A DNA stretch of 64,000 bases from Actinomadura coerulea (GCF_014208105.1 NZ_JACHMQ010000001.1:248001-312000), one strand, 5' to 3'; counted from the first letter of the stretch, positions 25,336-35,493 are shown. Notes: generated by a model from the letters alone, not told the origin. Made by a program: numbers and translations.

Positions 25336-26558
25336 ACGGCCCGGCCGAGACCGCGGCCCGCGCCGTGCCCGGCGCAGTCTGCGGGGCGGGTGCCCTGTCC
25401 GGACAGGGCGCGTACTCCGGGCCGGGCATGGCGGCCAGGTCCGACGGGCATGCCGGGGCCGACGCGACGTCCGCGTCCGGCGAGCCGCCTGAGCCCAAGC
25501 CCGGCGATCCGGCGGAGGCGGGCGTTCCGGCAGGGCCGGGCACGCCGTCGTCCGGCCCGGCGGCCGGGCCTCGCGGGGCGTCCGCCGAGCTCGACTGGGA
25601 CCGCGCCGTCGAGCTGATCCGCGAGGCCGACGAGATCAGCCTCGTCTGCCACGTGGTCCCCGACGGCGACGCGCTCGGCTCGATGCTGGCGCTCGCACAG
25701 GCGCTGCGCGCGTGCGGCAAGCGCTGCCTGGCCTCGTTCGGGGAGCCGTTCGGCGTCCCGGCGATCCTGCGGTTCCTGCCGGGCCAGGAGATGCTGGTCG
25801 AACCGGGCCGGATGCCGCGCGCCCCGGAGCTGATGATCTCGCTGGACGCGGCGGGCCGGGCCCGGCTCGGCTCGCTCGCCGGCGCCGCCGACCGGGCCGG
25901 CGCGCTGATCGTCATCGACCACCACGCGTCCAACACCGGGTTCGGCGGCGTGCGGCTGGTCGACCCGGACGCCGCCGCCACGGCGGTGCTGGTCGAGGAG
26001 CTGATCCGCAGGCTCGGCGTGCCGCTCGACCGCGACATCGCCCAGGGCCTGTACGCGGGGCTCGCCAGCGACACCGGCTCCTTCAAGTACCCCTCCACGA
26101 CTCCCGAGGTGCACGACCTGGCGGGACGGCTGCTGACGGCGGGCGTCCGGCCGGAGACGGTCAGCCGGGAGCTGTGGGACCGGGCCCCGTTCGACTACCT
26201 GCAGGTCCTCGCCGGCGCGCTGGCGCGTGCCCGGCTGGAGCGCGACGCCGCCGGCGGCCGCGGCCTGGTCTGGACGGCGATCGCCCGCGCGGACCGGCGC
26301 GGCCTGCCGTACGAGCAGCTCGAAGGCGTCATCGACCAGCTGCGCCGGACCGATGAGGCCGAGGTCGCCGTCGTGTGCAAGGAGACCGACGACGGCCGCT
26401 GGTACTTCTCCGCCCGGTCCAAGGGCCACATCGATCTGAGCAGGGTGTGCGCGGCCCTCGACGGCGGCGGCCACCGCGAGATGGCGGGCTTCGTCTGGGG
26501 AGGACCGCTCGACGAGGCGCTCGACCGGCTGCGCGCCCTGCTGCCCTCCGACCACTGA
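25332..26558 (+). CDS. DHH-family phosphoesterase, NrnA-like
   Basis: A 408-aa DHH/DHHA1 phosphoesterase, probably a bifunctional nanoRNase/pAp phosphatase that degrades very short RNAs and 3'-phosphoadenosine 5'-phosphate. The DHH domain includes VVPDGDALGS (about residues 107-116) and VIDHHASN (about 195-202). DHHA1 ends with GGGHREMAGF (about 376-385). The first 85 residues are Ala/Gly/Pro-rich and disordered; a start at ATG 25428 would remove a third of them. The GTG at 25332 overlaps the rbfA stop (GTGA), indicating coupling. It sits between rbfA and truB as in other actinobacteria. Confidence 0.92.
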   Translation: MNGPAETAARAVPGAVCGAGALSGQGAYSGPGMAARSDGHAGADATSASGEPPEPKPGDPAEAGVPAGPGTPSSGPAAGPRGASAELDWDRAVELIREADEISLVCHVVPDGDALGSMLALAQALRACGKRCLASFGEPFGVPAILRFLPGQEMLVEPGRMPRAPELMISLDAAGRARLGSLAGAADRAGALIVIDHHASNTGFGGVRLVDPDAAATAVLVEELIRRLGVPLDRDIAQGLYAGLASDTGSFKYPSTTPEVHDLAGRLLTAGVRPETVSRELWDRAPFDYLQVLAGALARARLERDAAGGRGLVWTAIARADRRGLPYEQLEGVIDQLRRTDEAEVAVVCKETDDGRWYFSARSKGHIDLSRVCAALDGGGHREMAGFVWGGPLDEALDRLRALLPSDH

Positions 26559-26656
26559 CCGGAGTGAAGCCGTTCCCCGCGGACCACATGCGGAGGCAGG
26601 GGACGGCTAGAATCGCCGTTTCCGTCCGCCCGCCGTCTTCGAGGTGAAGCAAGAGC

Positions 26657-27526
26657 ATGGATTCGGGACTCGTCATCGTGGACAAGCCCGCCGGCTGGAC
26701 GTCGCACGACGTCGTGGGGAAGATGCGGCGGCTGGCCAAGACCCGGCGGGTCGGGCACGCGGGCACGCTGGACCCGATGGCGACGGGAGTGCTCGTCCTC
26801 GGGATCGGGAAGGCCACCCGGCTGCTCGGGCATCTCGCGCTGACCCGCAAGGGCTACGACGCCACGATCCGCCTGGGCGAGTCGACCAACACCGACGACG
26901 CGGAGGGCGAGACCATCGCGACCGCGTCCGCCGAGGCCGTCACCGAGGAGGCGCTGCGGGCCGGCGTCGCGGAGCTGACCGGGACGATCCAGCAGGTCCC
27001 GCCGCAGGTCAGCGCGATCAAGGTGAACGGTGAGCGGGCCTACAAGATGGCCCGCAAGGGCGAGGACGTGGAGCTCGCCGCCCGCCCGGTGACCGTGGAC
27101 GAGTTCGCGGTCCTGGACGTCCGGCGGCACGGCGGCCTGATCGACGTGGACGCCTCGGTGTCCTGCTCGTCGGGGACCTACATCCGGGCGCTGGCCCGCG
27201 ACCTCGGGGCCTCGCTCGGCTGCGGCGGGCATCTGACCGCGCTGCGCCGCACCCGCGTCGGGCCCTACGACCTGTCGATGGCGCGGACGCTCGACCGGCT
27301 CGCCGAGGAGCTGGAGATCCTGCCGATGGCCGAGGCCGTCGCGGCGGTGTTCCCGCGCCGGGACGTCTCCGACGACGACGCCCGCAAGGTCGCGCACGGC
27401 GGGCGGCTGCCGGCCGTCGGCCTCGGGCCGGGCCCGGTGGGCGTCTTCGCGCCGGACGGGACGCTGCTCGCGCTCGTCGAGGAGCGGGGACCGGTCGCCA
27501 AGTCCCTCGCGGTGTTCGTCTCCTGA
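26657..27526 (+). CDS. truB: tRNA pseudouridine(55) synthase TruB
   Basis: TruB makes pseudouridine 55 in the T-loop of tRNAs. This 289-aa protein starts at ATG 26657 (GAGGTGAAGC upstream). The catalytic Asp39 lies in GHAGTLDPMATGVL. The substrate loop YDATIRLGESTNTDDAEGE and the SCSSGTYIRALARDLG motif are intact, and a PUA-like C-terminus follows. TAGAAT at 26608-26613 is a candidate -10, so truB may also have its own promoter. Confidence 0.97.
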   Translation: MDSGLVIVDKPAGWTSHDVVGKMRRLAKTRRVGHAGTLDPMATGVLVLGIGKATRLLGHLALTRKGYDATIRLGESTNTDDAEGETIATASAEAVTEEALRAGVAELTGTIQQVPPQVSAIKVNGERAYKMARKGEDVELAARPVTVDEFAVLDVRRHGGLIDVDASVSCSSGTYIRALARDLGASLGCGGHLTALRRTRVGPYDLSMARTLDRLAEELEILPMAEAVAAVFPRRDVSDDDARKVAHGGRLPAVGLGPGPVGVFAPDGTLLALVEERGPVAKSLAVFVS

Positions 27527-27581
27527 CCCGGAGGGGGTGCGCGCCCGTGGCGAGCATCACCGGAGGAACAGATGCGCCACC

Positions 27582-27616
27582 AACCTACGGTCACGTAACC
27601 TACTTGAGCGTAGGTT
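27582..27616. promoter_or_regulatory. AACCTAC repeat cluster, candidate operator/promoter
   Basis: AACCTAC occurs at 27582-27588 and 27597-27603 (15-bp period). The second copy pairs with GTAGGTT at 27610-27616 across a 6-nt spacer to form a perfect inverted repeat. The cluster ends 5 nt before the Shine-Dalgarno AGGAGG (27621-27626) of the hemolysin-III-like gene, a good place for a repressor site. Confidence 0.5.
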
Positions 27617-27631
27617 CGTAAGGAGGTGTCC

Positions 27632-28300
27632 GTGACCACGGTGAAAGACGACCCCCCGGTGGCGTCCCCCACCCGGCCGCGACTGCGCGGCTGGCTGCAT
27701 CTCGGCGCGTTCCCCGCGGTGCTCGTCGCGGGGCTCGTGCTGGTGTCGCTAGGCCCGAGCGTGGAGGCGCGGCTGGCGTCGGCGCTGTACGTGGCGACCT
27801 CGGGAATGCTGTTCGGGATCTCGGGGACGTACCACCGGCAGCGGTCGCACCAGCTGATCGAGGTGCTGCGCCGCTTCGACCACGCCAACATCTATCTGAT
27901 CATCGCGGGGACGTACACGCCGTTCGCGGTGCTGGCGCTGGACGGCGGCGTGCGCGTGGCCGTCCTCGCCATCGTGTGGACCGGGGCCATCGCCGGGGTC
28001 GTCTTCCGGACGACCTGGATCGGCGCTCCCCGCGCCCTCTACGTCGCCCTCTACATCGCGCTCGGCTGGGTGGCGGTGCTGTTCCTGCCGCAGTTCCTGT
28101 CCGGAGCGGGCCTGGCCGCCTGCCTCCTGGTCGCCGCAGGCGGGATCTGCTACAGCGTCGGCGGAGTGGTGTACGGGCTGCGCCGCCCCAACCCGTTCCC
28201 GAGCTGGTTCGGGTTCCACGAGGTGTTCCACGCCTGCACGCTGGCGGCCTACGTCCTGCAGTACATCGCGGTGTCGCTGGTCGTCTACCAGTCCGGCTGA
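27632..28300 (+). CDS. Hemolysin III / TrhA (PAQR-like) membrane protein
   Basis: A 222-aa protein with seven predicted helices, of the hemolysin III/PAQR-like family (TrhA in other bacteria, linked to membrane energetics rather than true hemolysis). Family features are LFGISGTYHRQRSHQ with the conserved Ser/His, FDHANIYLIIAGTYTPFAVL, and HEVFHACTLAAYVLQ with His residues that could bind zinc. GTG 27632 is preferred: AGGAGG ends 5 nt before it. It is inserted in the core operon between truB and ribF and ends at a hairpin. Confidence 0.9.
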   Translation: MTTVKDDPPVASPTRPRLRGWLHLGAFPAVLVAGLVLVSLGPSVEARLASALYVATSGMLFGISGTYHRQRSHQLIEVLRRFDHANIYLIIAGTYTPFAVLALDGGVRVAVLAIVWTGAIAGVVFRTTWIGAPRALYVALYIALGWVAVLFLPQFLSGAGLAACLLVAAGGICYSVGGVVYGLRRPNPFPSWFGFHEVFHACTLAAYVLQYIAVSLVVYQSG

Positions 28301-28320
28301 GACCGTCCGCCGGACGCGCC

Positions 28321-28350
28321 GGGGGGGCGGGTGCCGCACACCACGCCCCC
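28321..28350 (+). terminator. Hairpin after hemolysin-III-like gene
   Basis: GGGGGCG (28323-28329) pairs with CGCCCCC (28344-28350). There is no T tract, and the stem is short. It is probably a weak terminator before ribF. Confidence 0.45.
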
Positions 28351-28433
28351 TGGGTGCGACCAACCCCGGCCCCGCATGGCACTCTTGAGGACGGCAAGAA
28401 GTACCTGACAGGAACGTCCTACGCAGGGAGAGC

Positions 28434-29378
28434 ATGGTGCGGCGCTGGAATGGCCTCGACGAGGTTCCCGCAGACTGGGGCCGTTCGGTGATCACCATCG
28501 GGGTGTTCGACGGCGTGCACCGCGGCCACCAGCGGATCGTGGGGGCCGCCGCCGAGGAGGCGCGCCGCCGCGGGCTCCGCTCGGTGGTCATCACGTTCGA
28601 CCCGCATCCGGACGAGGTCGTCCGGCCCGGGACGCACCCGCCGCTGCTCGCCACGACCAGGCGCCGCGTCGAGCTGCTGGAGGGCCTCGGCACCGACGCG
28701 GTCGTGGTCGTGCCCTTCACGCTGGAGCTGTCGAAGGTGCCGCCGGACGAGTTCGTCCAGTCGGTGCTGGTCGACCGGCTGCACGCCGCCCACGTGATCG
28801 TCGGTGAGGACTTCCGGTTCGGGCACAAGGCCAAGGGGGACGTGGCGCTGCTGCGGGAGCTCGGCGAGAAGTACGACTTCACCGCCGAGGGGATGCCGCT
28901 GGTGGCCGACGGCGACACGATCTCGTCCACCTACATCAGGGGGCGGCTCGACGCGGGCGACGTCGAGGCCGCCGCGCACGCGCTCGGCCGCCCGCACCGC
29001 GTCGAGGGCGTCGTCGTCCGCGGCCACCAGCGGGGCCGCGCGCTCGGGTTCCCCACCGCCAACCTGGAGACGCTGCCGCACACGGAGATCCCGGCGGACG
29101 GCGTCTACGGGGGCTGGCTCGTCTGCGACTCCGACCGCTACCCCGGGTTCCGCTGGCCGGCGGCGATCTCCATCGGGACGAACCCGACCTTCGAGGGCGC
29201 GGGGGAGCGGACCGTGGAGGCCTACGCCCTCGACCGCGACGACCTCGACCTGTACGGCGAGCACATGGCCGTCGACTTCACCGCGCGCATCCGCGACACG
29301 TTGAAGTTCGACTCCGTGGAAGCGCTGATCGAGGAGATGCACCGCGACGTGGCAAGAGCCCGCGAGATCACCTCCTGA
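28434..29378 (+). CDS. ribF: Bifunctional riboflavin kinase/FAD synthetase RibF
   Basis: RibF phosphorylates riboflavin to FMN and adenylylates FMN to FAD. This 314-aa protein starts at ATG 28434 (CAGGGAGAGC upstream). The nucleotidyltransferase domain has GVFDGVHRGH (23-32), TFDPHPDEVV and ISSTYIRGRL. The C-terminal kinase domain has GRALGFPTANL and SIGTNPTFEG, with AVDFTARIRD near the end. Length and domain order are normal. It is followed by the structured leader of rpsO. Confidence 0.97.
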   Translation: MVRRWNGLDEVPADWGRSVITIGVFDGVHRGHQRIVGAAAEEARRRGLRSVVITFDPHPDEVVRPGTHPPLLATTRRRVELLEGLGTDAVVVVPFTLELSKVPPDEFVQSVLVDRLHAAHVIVGEDFRFGHKAKGDVALLRELGEKYDFTAEGMPLVADGDTISSTYIRGRLDAGDVEAAAHALGRPHRVEGVVVRGHQRGRALGFPTANLETLPHTEIPADGVYGGWLVCDSDRYPGFRWPAAISIGTNPTFEGAGERTVEAYALDRDDLDLYGEHMAVDFTARIRDTLKFDSVEALIEEMHRDVARAREITS

Positions 29379-29715
29379 GCTTGCCCCAAGCCCGCCGCGC
29401 TGCCACAAGGAGACCTGAACCGTCACGCGAGCGCTCGACCTGACCGGTGGGACGAAGCCGAAGGCGAACCCACCGGGAAGCTCGCGAAGCGAGGTCGCGC
29501 TCGCCCAGGACCGGTCGAGGTGCGAGCCGCCAGGCGAGCACCTCGGGCCGGTCTTGCGACCAATACAGCGTGGTACGGTGAATAGTCGCCGGGAAGGGCC
29601 CCGGCGCGGCTGGCTGCACCCTCATGCGGCCCGCCACCCTCTTAACACGCACCATGCGGACCCGTGCGCCCACCGGGCCTGGATCTGCGGGTGACGAATC
29701 CATCGAAGGAGCCAC
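29379..29715 (+). promoter_or_regulatory. Structured leader region before rpsO, candidate S15-responsive RNA
   Basis: This 337-bp gap holds no gene but is unusually structured. CTCGACC (29434-29440) can pair with GGTCGAG (29513-29519) and enclose two hairpins: CCGGTGGG/CCCACCGG with an inner GCC-GAA-GGC (29444-29476), and CTCGC-GAA-GCGAG (29481-29493). A rival hairpin CGAGGTGC/GCACCTCG (29516-29545) uses part of the outer stem, so the two folds exclude each other. TACGGT near 29573-29578 is a candidate -10 further on. S15 autoregulatory leaders are known in several phyla. That this is one is inference; a ribF terminator plus palindromes is the alternative. Confidence 0.45.
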
Positions 29716-29985
29716 GTGTCGCTCGACACCGCCACCAAGAACCAGATCATCGCCGAGTACGCGACCACTGAGGGTGACACCGGATCCCCGGAGGTCCAGG
29801 TCGCGCTGCTGACGCGCCGTATCAACGATCTGACCGAGCACCTGAAGGAGCACAAGCACGACCACCACAGCCGCCGCGGTCTGCTGCTGCTGGTCGGCCG
29901 TCGTCGCCGCCTCCTGAAGTACCTCGCGAACAAGGACATCAACCGCTACCGGCAGCTGATCGAGCGACTCGGGCTGCGGCGCTAG
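29716..29985 (+). CDS. rpsO: 30S ribosomal protein S15
   Basis: S15 binds 16S rRNA early in assembly and often represses its own mRNA. It is 89 aa, the usual length, from GTG 29716 with AAGGAG upstream. The four-helix signature [20 protein letters not shown], then [20 protein letters not shown] and [12 protein letters not shown], is intact. An intrinsic terminator follows within 10 nt, so it may be a one-gene unit ahead of pnp. Confidence 0.98.
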   Translation: MSLDTATKNQIIAEYATTEGDTGSPEVQVALLTRRINDLTEHLKEHKHDHHSRRGLLLLVGRRRRLLKYLANKDINRYRQLIERLGLRR

Positions 29986-29993
29986 CAGGGTGA

Positions 29994-30026
29994 GGGAGTG
30001 GTCCGCCGGGCCACTCCCTTCCTTTT
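29994..30026 (+). terminator. Intrinsic terminator of rpsO
   Basis: GGGAGTGG (29994-30001) pairs with CCACTCCC (30011-30018) and is followed by TTCCTTTT. This is one of the few classic hairpin-plus-T-tract terminators in the window. Confidence 0.85.
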
Positions 30027-30237
30027 ACGGTCGGCGGGCCCACCCGGCCCCGGCCCCAATTTCAGAAAAGCCTCGCGGACACCGCTGGTGCGGGCCGGTC
30101 CTCGGTAGTGGCTTCCGGATCCGTTCCGCCGCGTCGGCGGCGCTCTCGATCCGGGTGCTTCGATCGAAGACCGGCAGCGTGACAGCCAACGGGAAACGGC
30201 CGCGAGGACCGACATGGAACCCATGAGGAGGTTTCCC

Positions 30238-32595
30238 GTGACAGAAGCCGTGCGCATCGACGGTGCGCAGACCACCGAAGCCGTGATCGACAACGGCACG
30301 TTCGGCACCCGCACCATCCGCTTCGAGACCGGCCGGCTGGCCCGGCAGGCGGCCGGCTCCGCCGTCGCCTACCTCGACGACGAGACGATGGTGCTGTCGG
30401 CGACGACCGCGTCCAAGAAGCCCAAGGACAACCTGGACTTCTTCCCGCTGACCGTGGACGTCGAGGAGCGGATGTACGCCGCCGGGCGCATCCCGGGCTC
30501 GTTCTTCCGCCGCGAGGGGCGTCCGTCCGAGGACGCGATCCTGACCTGCCGGCTGATCGACCGGCCGCTGCGCCCGTCGTTCACCAAGGGCCTGCGCAAC
30601 GAGATCCAGGTCGTCGAGACGATCATGGCGCTGCACCCCGACCACCTGTACGACGTCGTGGCGATCAACGCCGCCTCGATGTCCACGCAGCTGGCGGGCC
30701 TGCCCTTCTCCGGCCCGATCGGCGGCGTCCGCGTCGCGCTGATCGAAGGCCAGTGGGTCGGCTTCCCGACCCACCCCGAGCTGGAGCGCGCGACCTTCGA
30801 CATGGTCGTGGCCGGCCGGGTGCTGGCCGACGGCGATGTCGCGATCATGATGGTGGAGGCGGAGTCCACCCGCGACACCATCAAGCTCGTCGGCGAGGGC
30901 GCGACCGCGCCCACCGAGGAGACCGTCGCCGAGGGCCTCGAGGCGGCCAAGCCGTTCATCAAGGCGCTGTGCAAGGCGCAGAGCGACCTCGCGGCCGTGG
31001 CCGCCAAGGAGACCCGCGAGTACCCGATCTTCCTGGACTACCAGGACGACGTGCTCGCCGCCGTCACCGACGCGGTCAGCGGCGACCTGTCGCAGGCGCT
31101 CACCATCGCCGGCAAGCAGGAGCGCGAGTCCCGGCTCGACGAGATCAAGGCGGCCGCCGCCGAGAAGCTCGCCGAGCAGTTCGAGGGGCGCGAGAAGGAG
31201 ATCTCCGCCGCCTACCGCGCCGTCACCAAGAAGCTCGTCCGCGAGCGGGTGATCCGCGACGGGCTGCGCATCGACGGCCGCGGCCTGAAGGACATCCGCC
31301 AGCTGACGGCCGAGGCGCACGTCATCCCGCGGGTGCACGGCTCGGCGCTGTTCGAGCGCGGCGAGACGCAGATCCTCGGCGTGACGACGCTGAACATGCT
31401 CCGCATGGAGCAGACGATCGACACGCTGAACCCCGAGCGCACCAAGCGCTACATGCACAACTACAACTTCCCGCCGTACTCCACCGGCGAGACCGGCCGG
31501 GTCGGCTCCCCGAAGCGCCGCGAGATCGGCCACGGCGCCCTCGCCGAGCGCGCCCTGATCCCGGTGCTGCCCTCGCGCGAGGAGTTCCCGTACGCGATCC
31601 GGCAGGTGTCGGAGGCGCTCGGCTCCAACGGCTCCACCTCGATGGGCTCGGTGTGCGCGTCCACCATGTCGCTGCTGGACGCGGGCGTCCCGCTCAGGCA
31701 GATGGTGGCGGGCATCGCGATGGGCCTGATCAACGAGGGCGACGAGTACGTCACGCTGACCGACATCCTCGGCGCCGAGGACGCCTTCGGCGACATGGAC
31801 TTCAAGGTCGCCGGCACCCGTGACCTGATCACGGCGCTGCAGCTGGACACCAAGCTCGACGGCATCCCCGCCTCGGTGCTGGCCGCCGCGCTGAAGCAGG
31901 CCAAGGGCGCCCGCCTGGCGATCCTGGACGTGATGCAGGAGGCCATCGAGGCGCCCGCCGAGATGAGCCCGAACGCGCCGCGGATCATCACGATCAAGGT
32001 CCCGGTCGACAAGATCGGCGAGGTCATCGGCCCCAAGGGCAAGATGATCAACTCGATCCAGGACGACACCGGCGCCGACATCACGATCGAGGACGACGGC
32101 ACCATCTACGTCGGCGCCACCGACGGGCCGTCCGCCGAGGCCGCGCGGCAGGCGATCAACTCGATCGCCAACCCGCACATGCCGGAGGTCGGCGAGCGGT
32201 TCCTCGGCACCGTCGTCAAGACGACCACGTTCGGCGCGTTCGTGTCGCTGCTGCCCGGCAAGGACGGCCTGCTGCACGTCTCGCAGATCCGCAAGCTGCA
32301 CGGCGGCGCGCGGATCGAGAACGTCGAGGACGTCATGGGCGTCGGCGAGAAGATCCAGGTCGAGGTCACCGAGATCGACCAGCGCGGCAAGCTGTCGCTG
32401 GTGCCGGTCGAGGTGGTCGATCGCGAGGCCGCCGGGAAGGCCGAGGCGGACGGCGGCGAGGAGCCCGACTCCGCGCCCGCCTCCGGTGACGGCGAGTCCG
32501 GCGAGCGCCGGGAACGCCGCGACGACGGGCGCGGTCCGCGCCGCCGCCGCACCCGCCGCGGGACCGACGACGACGCCGGCCAGCGCAACTCCTGA
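30238..32595 (+). CDS. pnp: Polyribonucleotide nucleotidyltransferase
   Basis: PNPase degrades RNA 3' to 5' with phosphate, and in actinobacteria it also adds tails. This 785-aa protein starts at GTG 30238, because AGGAGG (30226-30231) sits 6 nt before it; ATG 30214 and 30223 lie in or before that site. Domains: first RNase PH-like (about 10-150), helical domain, second RNase PH-like (about 320-540, with [14 protein letters not shown] and [12 protein letters not shown]), KH ([15 protein letters not shown]), S1 ([19 protein letters not shown]). The C-terminal 50 residues are a basic Arg/Asp-rich tail. A 22-bp hairpin follows. Confidence 0.98.
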   Translation: MTEAVRIDGAQTTEAVIDNGTFGTRTIRFETGRLARQAAGSAVAYLDDETMVLSATTASKKPKDNLDFFPLTVDVEERMYAAGRIPGSFFRREGRPSEDAILTCRLIDRPLRPSFTKGLRNEIQVVETIMALHPDHLYDVVAINAASMSTQLAGLPFSGPIGGVRVALIEGQWVGFPTHPELERATFDMVVAGRVLADGDVAIMMVEAESTRDTIKLVGEGATAPTEETVAEGLEAAKPFIKALCKAQSDLAAVAAKETREYPIFLDYQDDVLAAVTDAVSGDLSQALTIAGKQERESRLDEIKAAAAEKLAEQFEGREKEISAAYRAVTKKLVRERVIRDGLRIDGRGLKDIRQLTAEAHVIPRVHGSALFERGETQILGVTTLNMLRMEQTIDTLNPERTKRYMHNYNFPPYSTGETGRVGSPKRREIGHGALAERALIPVLPSREEFPYAIRQVSEALGSNGSTSMGSVCASTMSLLDAGVPLRQMVAGIAMGLINEGDEYVTLTDILGAEDAFGDMDFKVAGTRDLITALQLDTKLDGIPASVLAAALKQAKGARLAILDVMQEAIEAPAEMSPNAPRIITIKVPVDKIGEVIGPKGKMINSIQDDTGADITIEDDGTIYVGATDGPSAEAARQAINSIANPHMPEVGERFLGTVVKTTTFGAFVSLLPGKDGLLHVSQIRKLHGGARIENVEDVMGVGEKIQVEVTEIDQRGKLSLVPVEVVDREAAGKAEADGGEEPDSAPASGDGESGERRERRDDGRGPRRRRTRRGTDDDAGQRNS

Positions 32596-32606
32596 TCCAG
32601 GCCCAT

Positions 32607-32658
32607 GACCGGCCGGCGGGTCCGCAGCGCGACGAGGCTGCGGACCGGCCGGCCGGTC
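32607..32658 (+). terminator. Strong hairpin terminator after pnp
   Basis: Arms of 22 nt (32607-32628 and 32637-32658) pair with one mismatch around an 8-nt loop. GCTTTCCCCC follows. Confidence 0.75.
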
Positions 32659-32687
32659 GCTTTCCCCCGACGGAATGTGAGCGACAC

Positions 32688-34004
32688 GTGACCCTGCCGG
32701 CGCGGGCGCAGGAGCCCGGCACCACCACCACGATCCACACCGACGGCGCCGGCGCGGTCCGCCGCACCGTCCTGCCCGGCGGGCTCCGGGTCATCACCGA
32801 GACGATGCCGACCGTGCGCTCCGCGGCGTTCGGCATCTGGTCGGCGGTCGGCTCCCGCGACGAGGTCCCCGCCGACGCCGGCGCCAGCCACTACCTGGAG
32901 CACGTGCTGTTCAAGGGCACCCGGCGGCGGTCGGCCCTGGAGATCTCCGCGGCGATCGACGCGGTCGGCGGCGACCTCAACGCGTTCACCGCCAAGGAGT
33001 ACACCTGCTACTACGCGCGGGTCCTGGACTCCGACCTGCCCCTCGCGGTGGACGTGGTCTCCGACATGGTGGCGGCGTCGGTGAACCGCCCCGAGGACGT
33101 CGAGGCCGAGCGCGGCGTGATCCTCGAAGAGATCCACATGCGCGACGACGACCCGGGCGACCTGATCCACGACGAGTTCGCCACGGCGCTGTACGGCGAC
33201 ACCCCGCTCGGGCGCCCCATCCTCGGCACCGAGGAGTCGATCAACACGCTGTCCCGGGACCGGATCCACGGCTACTACCGGCAGCACTACGTCCCGCCGA
33301 ACCTGGTGGTGTCGGCGGCGGGCAACATCGACCACGACGAGACGGTCCGGCTGGTGTCGGAGGCCTTCGCCGAGCACCTGCGCGGCGACGCCCGGCCCGC
33401 CGCGCCCCGGCTGAACGGCGCGCCCGTCCCGCTGGACCCGCGCAGCGTGGTGATCGACAAGGACACCGAGCAGGCGCACATCATCATCGGCGGCGCCGGC
33501 ACGTCCCGCACCGACGAGCGCCGGTTCGCGCTCGGCGTGCTGAACGCGGCGCTCGGCGGCGGCATGTCGTCCCGCCTGTTCCAGGAGATCCGCGAGAAGC
33601 GCGGGCTGGCGTACTCCGTCTACAGCTACACGGCCCAGTACGCCGACTCCGGCGTCTTCGGCGTCTACGCGGGCTGCCAGCCCGCCAAGGCCGAGGAGGT
33701 CCTGTCGATCTGCCGGGACGAGCTGGCCAAGGCCGCCGACGGCCTCGACGACGAGGAGCTGGAGCGCGGCAAGGGCCAGCTGCGCGGCGCCATGGTGCTC
33801 GGTCTGGAGGACACCGGCTCCCGGATGAGCCGCATCGGCAAGAGCGAGCTGGTCTACGAGTCGCTGCTGCCCGTGGACGAGGTCCTGGCGCGCATCGAGG
33901 CCGTCACGCCCGACGACGTGCGCGCCATCGCCCGCGACGTGCTGGCGGGCCCGCAGGCCCTGACCGTGATCGGCCCGGTGGGGGACCGCGAGTTCGGAGC
34001 CTGA
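32688..34004 (+). CDS. M16-family zinc protease (insulinase/PepR type)
   Basis: A 438-aa M16B peptidase, likely cytoplasmic. The inverted zinc motif HYLEH (68-72) has His68, Glu71 and His72. The distal Glu of VEAERGVILEEI completes the site. The second half holds the conserved GGGMSSRLFQEIREKRGLAY block, so both M16 lobes are present as expected for the family (about 420-450 aa). It follows pnp, the same order as in Streptomyces. The GTG start at 32688 has a weak ribosome-binding site (GGAATGTGAG). Confidence 0.94.
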   Translation: MTLPARAQEPGTTTTIHTDGAGAVRRTVLPGGLRVITETMPTVRSAAFGIWSAVGSRDEVPADAGASHYLEHVLFKGTRRRSALEISAAIDAVGGDLNAFTAKEYTCYYARVLDSDLPLAVDVVSDMVAASVNRPEDVEAERGVILEEIHMRDDDPGDLIHDEFATALYGDTPLGRPILGTEESINTLSRDRIHGYYRQHYVPPNLVVSAAGNIDHDETVRLVSEAFAEHLRGDARPAAPRLNGAPVPLDPRSVVIDKDTEQAHIIIGGAGTSRTDERRFALGVLNAALGGGMSSRLFQEIREKRGLAYSVYSYTAQYADSGVFGVYAGCQPAKAEEVLSICRDELAKAADGLDDEELERGKGQLRGAMVLGLEDTGSRMSRIGKSELVYESLLPVDEVLARIEAVTPDDVRAIARDVLAGPQALTVIGPVGDREFGA

Positions 34005-34024
34005 CGAACCTCTCGCTTGTTAAA

Positions 34025-34072
34025 CGGACCATGGTCCGCTACTCTTCCGGGGAGTAAGCGGACCTTGGTCCG
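34025..34072. promoter_or_regulatory. Two palindromic operators before the azoreductase gene
   Basis: CGGACCATGGTCCG (34025-34038) is a perfect palindrome, and CGGACCTTGGTCCG (34059-34072) is near-identical. Their centres are 34 bp apart, just over three helical turns. The second lies 23 bp before the ATG at 34096. Paired sites like these are typical of dimeric TetR-, MarR- or HxlR-type repressors. No regulator gene is next door, so it must act from elsewhere. Confidence 0.7.
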
Positions 34073-34095
34073 TATCTTTGGGTGAGAGGACTCCC

Positions 34096-34719
34096 ATGTC
34101 TCGTCTGCTGCACATCTCCGCGTCCCCGCGCGGTGCCGCCTCCGAGTCGCTGGCGATGGCCGGAGCGTTCCTGGACGCCTACCGCGAGACCCACGGCGAC
34201 ACCGTCGACCACCTCGACCTCTGGGAGGCCGGCCTTCCCGCCTTCGGCCCCGCGGGGGCCGGCGCCAAGATGACCGTGCTCGCGGGCGACGAACCGTCCG
34301 GCGAGCAGGCCGCCACCTGGCGGGCCGCCCGGGAGGTCTTCGAGCGCTACGACTCCTACGACCGCTACCTGTTCAGCGTCCCGATGTGGAACTCCAGCGT
34401 CCCGTACATCCTCAAGCAGTTCATCGACGTCGTCTCGCAGCCCGGATGGGTTTTCCGCTTCGACCCTGAGAAGGGCTACAGCGGCCTGCTGCGGGGCAAG
34501 AAGGCCGCCGTCGTGTACACCAGCGCCGTCTACGGTGAGGGCCGCGGGCCCGCGTTCGGCCGCGACCACCAGGCCCCGTTCCTGGAGGGCTGGCTGCGCT
34601 GGACGGGGATCACCGACATCGCCACCGCCGAGTTCCGCCCGAACCTCGCCACCGCCGACGCCGAGACCGGGCGCCGCTCCGCGCACGCCGAGGCGCGCGA
34701 GCTGGGCAAGCGCTTCTGA
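34096..34719 (+). CDS. FMN-dependent NADH-azoreductase (AzoR/AcpD family)
   Basis: A 207-aa flavodoxin-fold quinone/azo reductase. The FMN phosphate loop is ISASPRGAASESLAMA near the N-terminus, and the second flavin-contacting block is SVPMWNSSVPYILKQFIDVV. A further stretch YTSAVYGEGRGPAFGRD matches the family. Such enzymes reduce quinones and azo compounds as an oxidative or electrophile defence. The ATG has GAGAGGA upstream. Control by the two palindromes at 34025-34072 suggests induction by a small electrophile (inference). Confidence 0.9.
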   Translation: MSRLLHISASPRGAASESLAMAGAFLDAYRETHGDTVDHLDLWEAGLPAFGPAGAGAKMTVLAGDEPSGEQAATWRAAREVFERYDSYDRYLFSVPMWNSSVPYILKQFIDVVSQPGWVFRFDPEKGYSGLLRGKKAAVVYTSAVYGEGRGPAFGRDHQAPFLEGWLRWTGITDIATAEFRPNLATADAETGRRSAHAEARELGKRF

Positions 34720-34725
34720 CGATAG

Positions 34726-35492
<767 letters not shown>

Positions 35493-35493
<1 letters not shown>

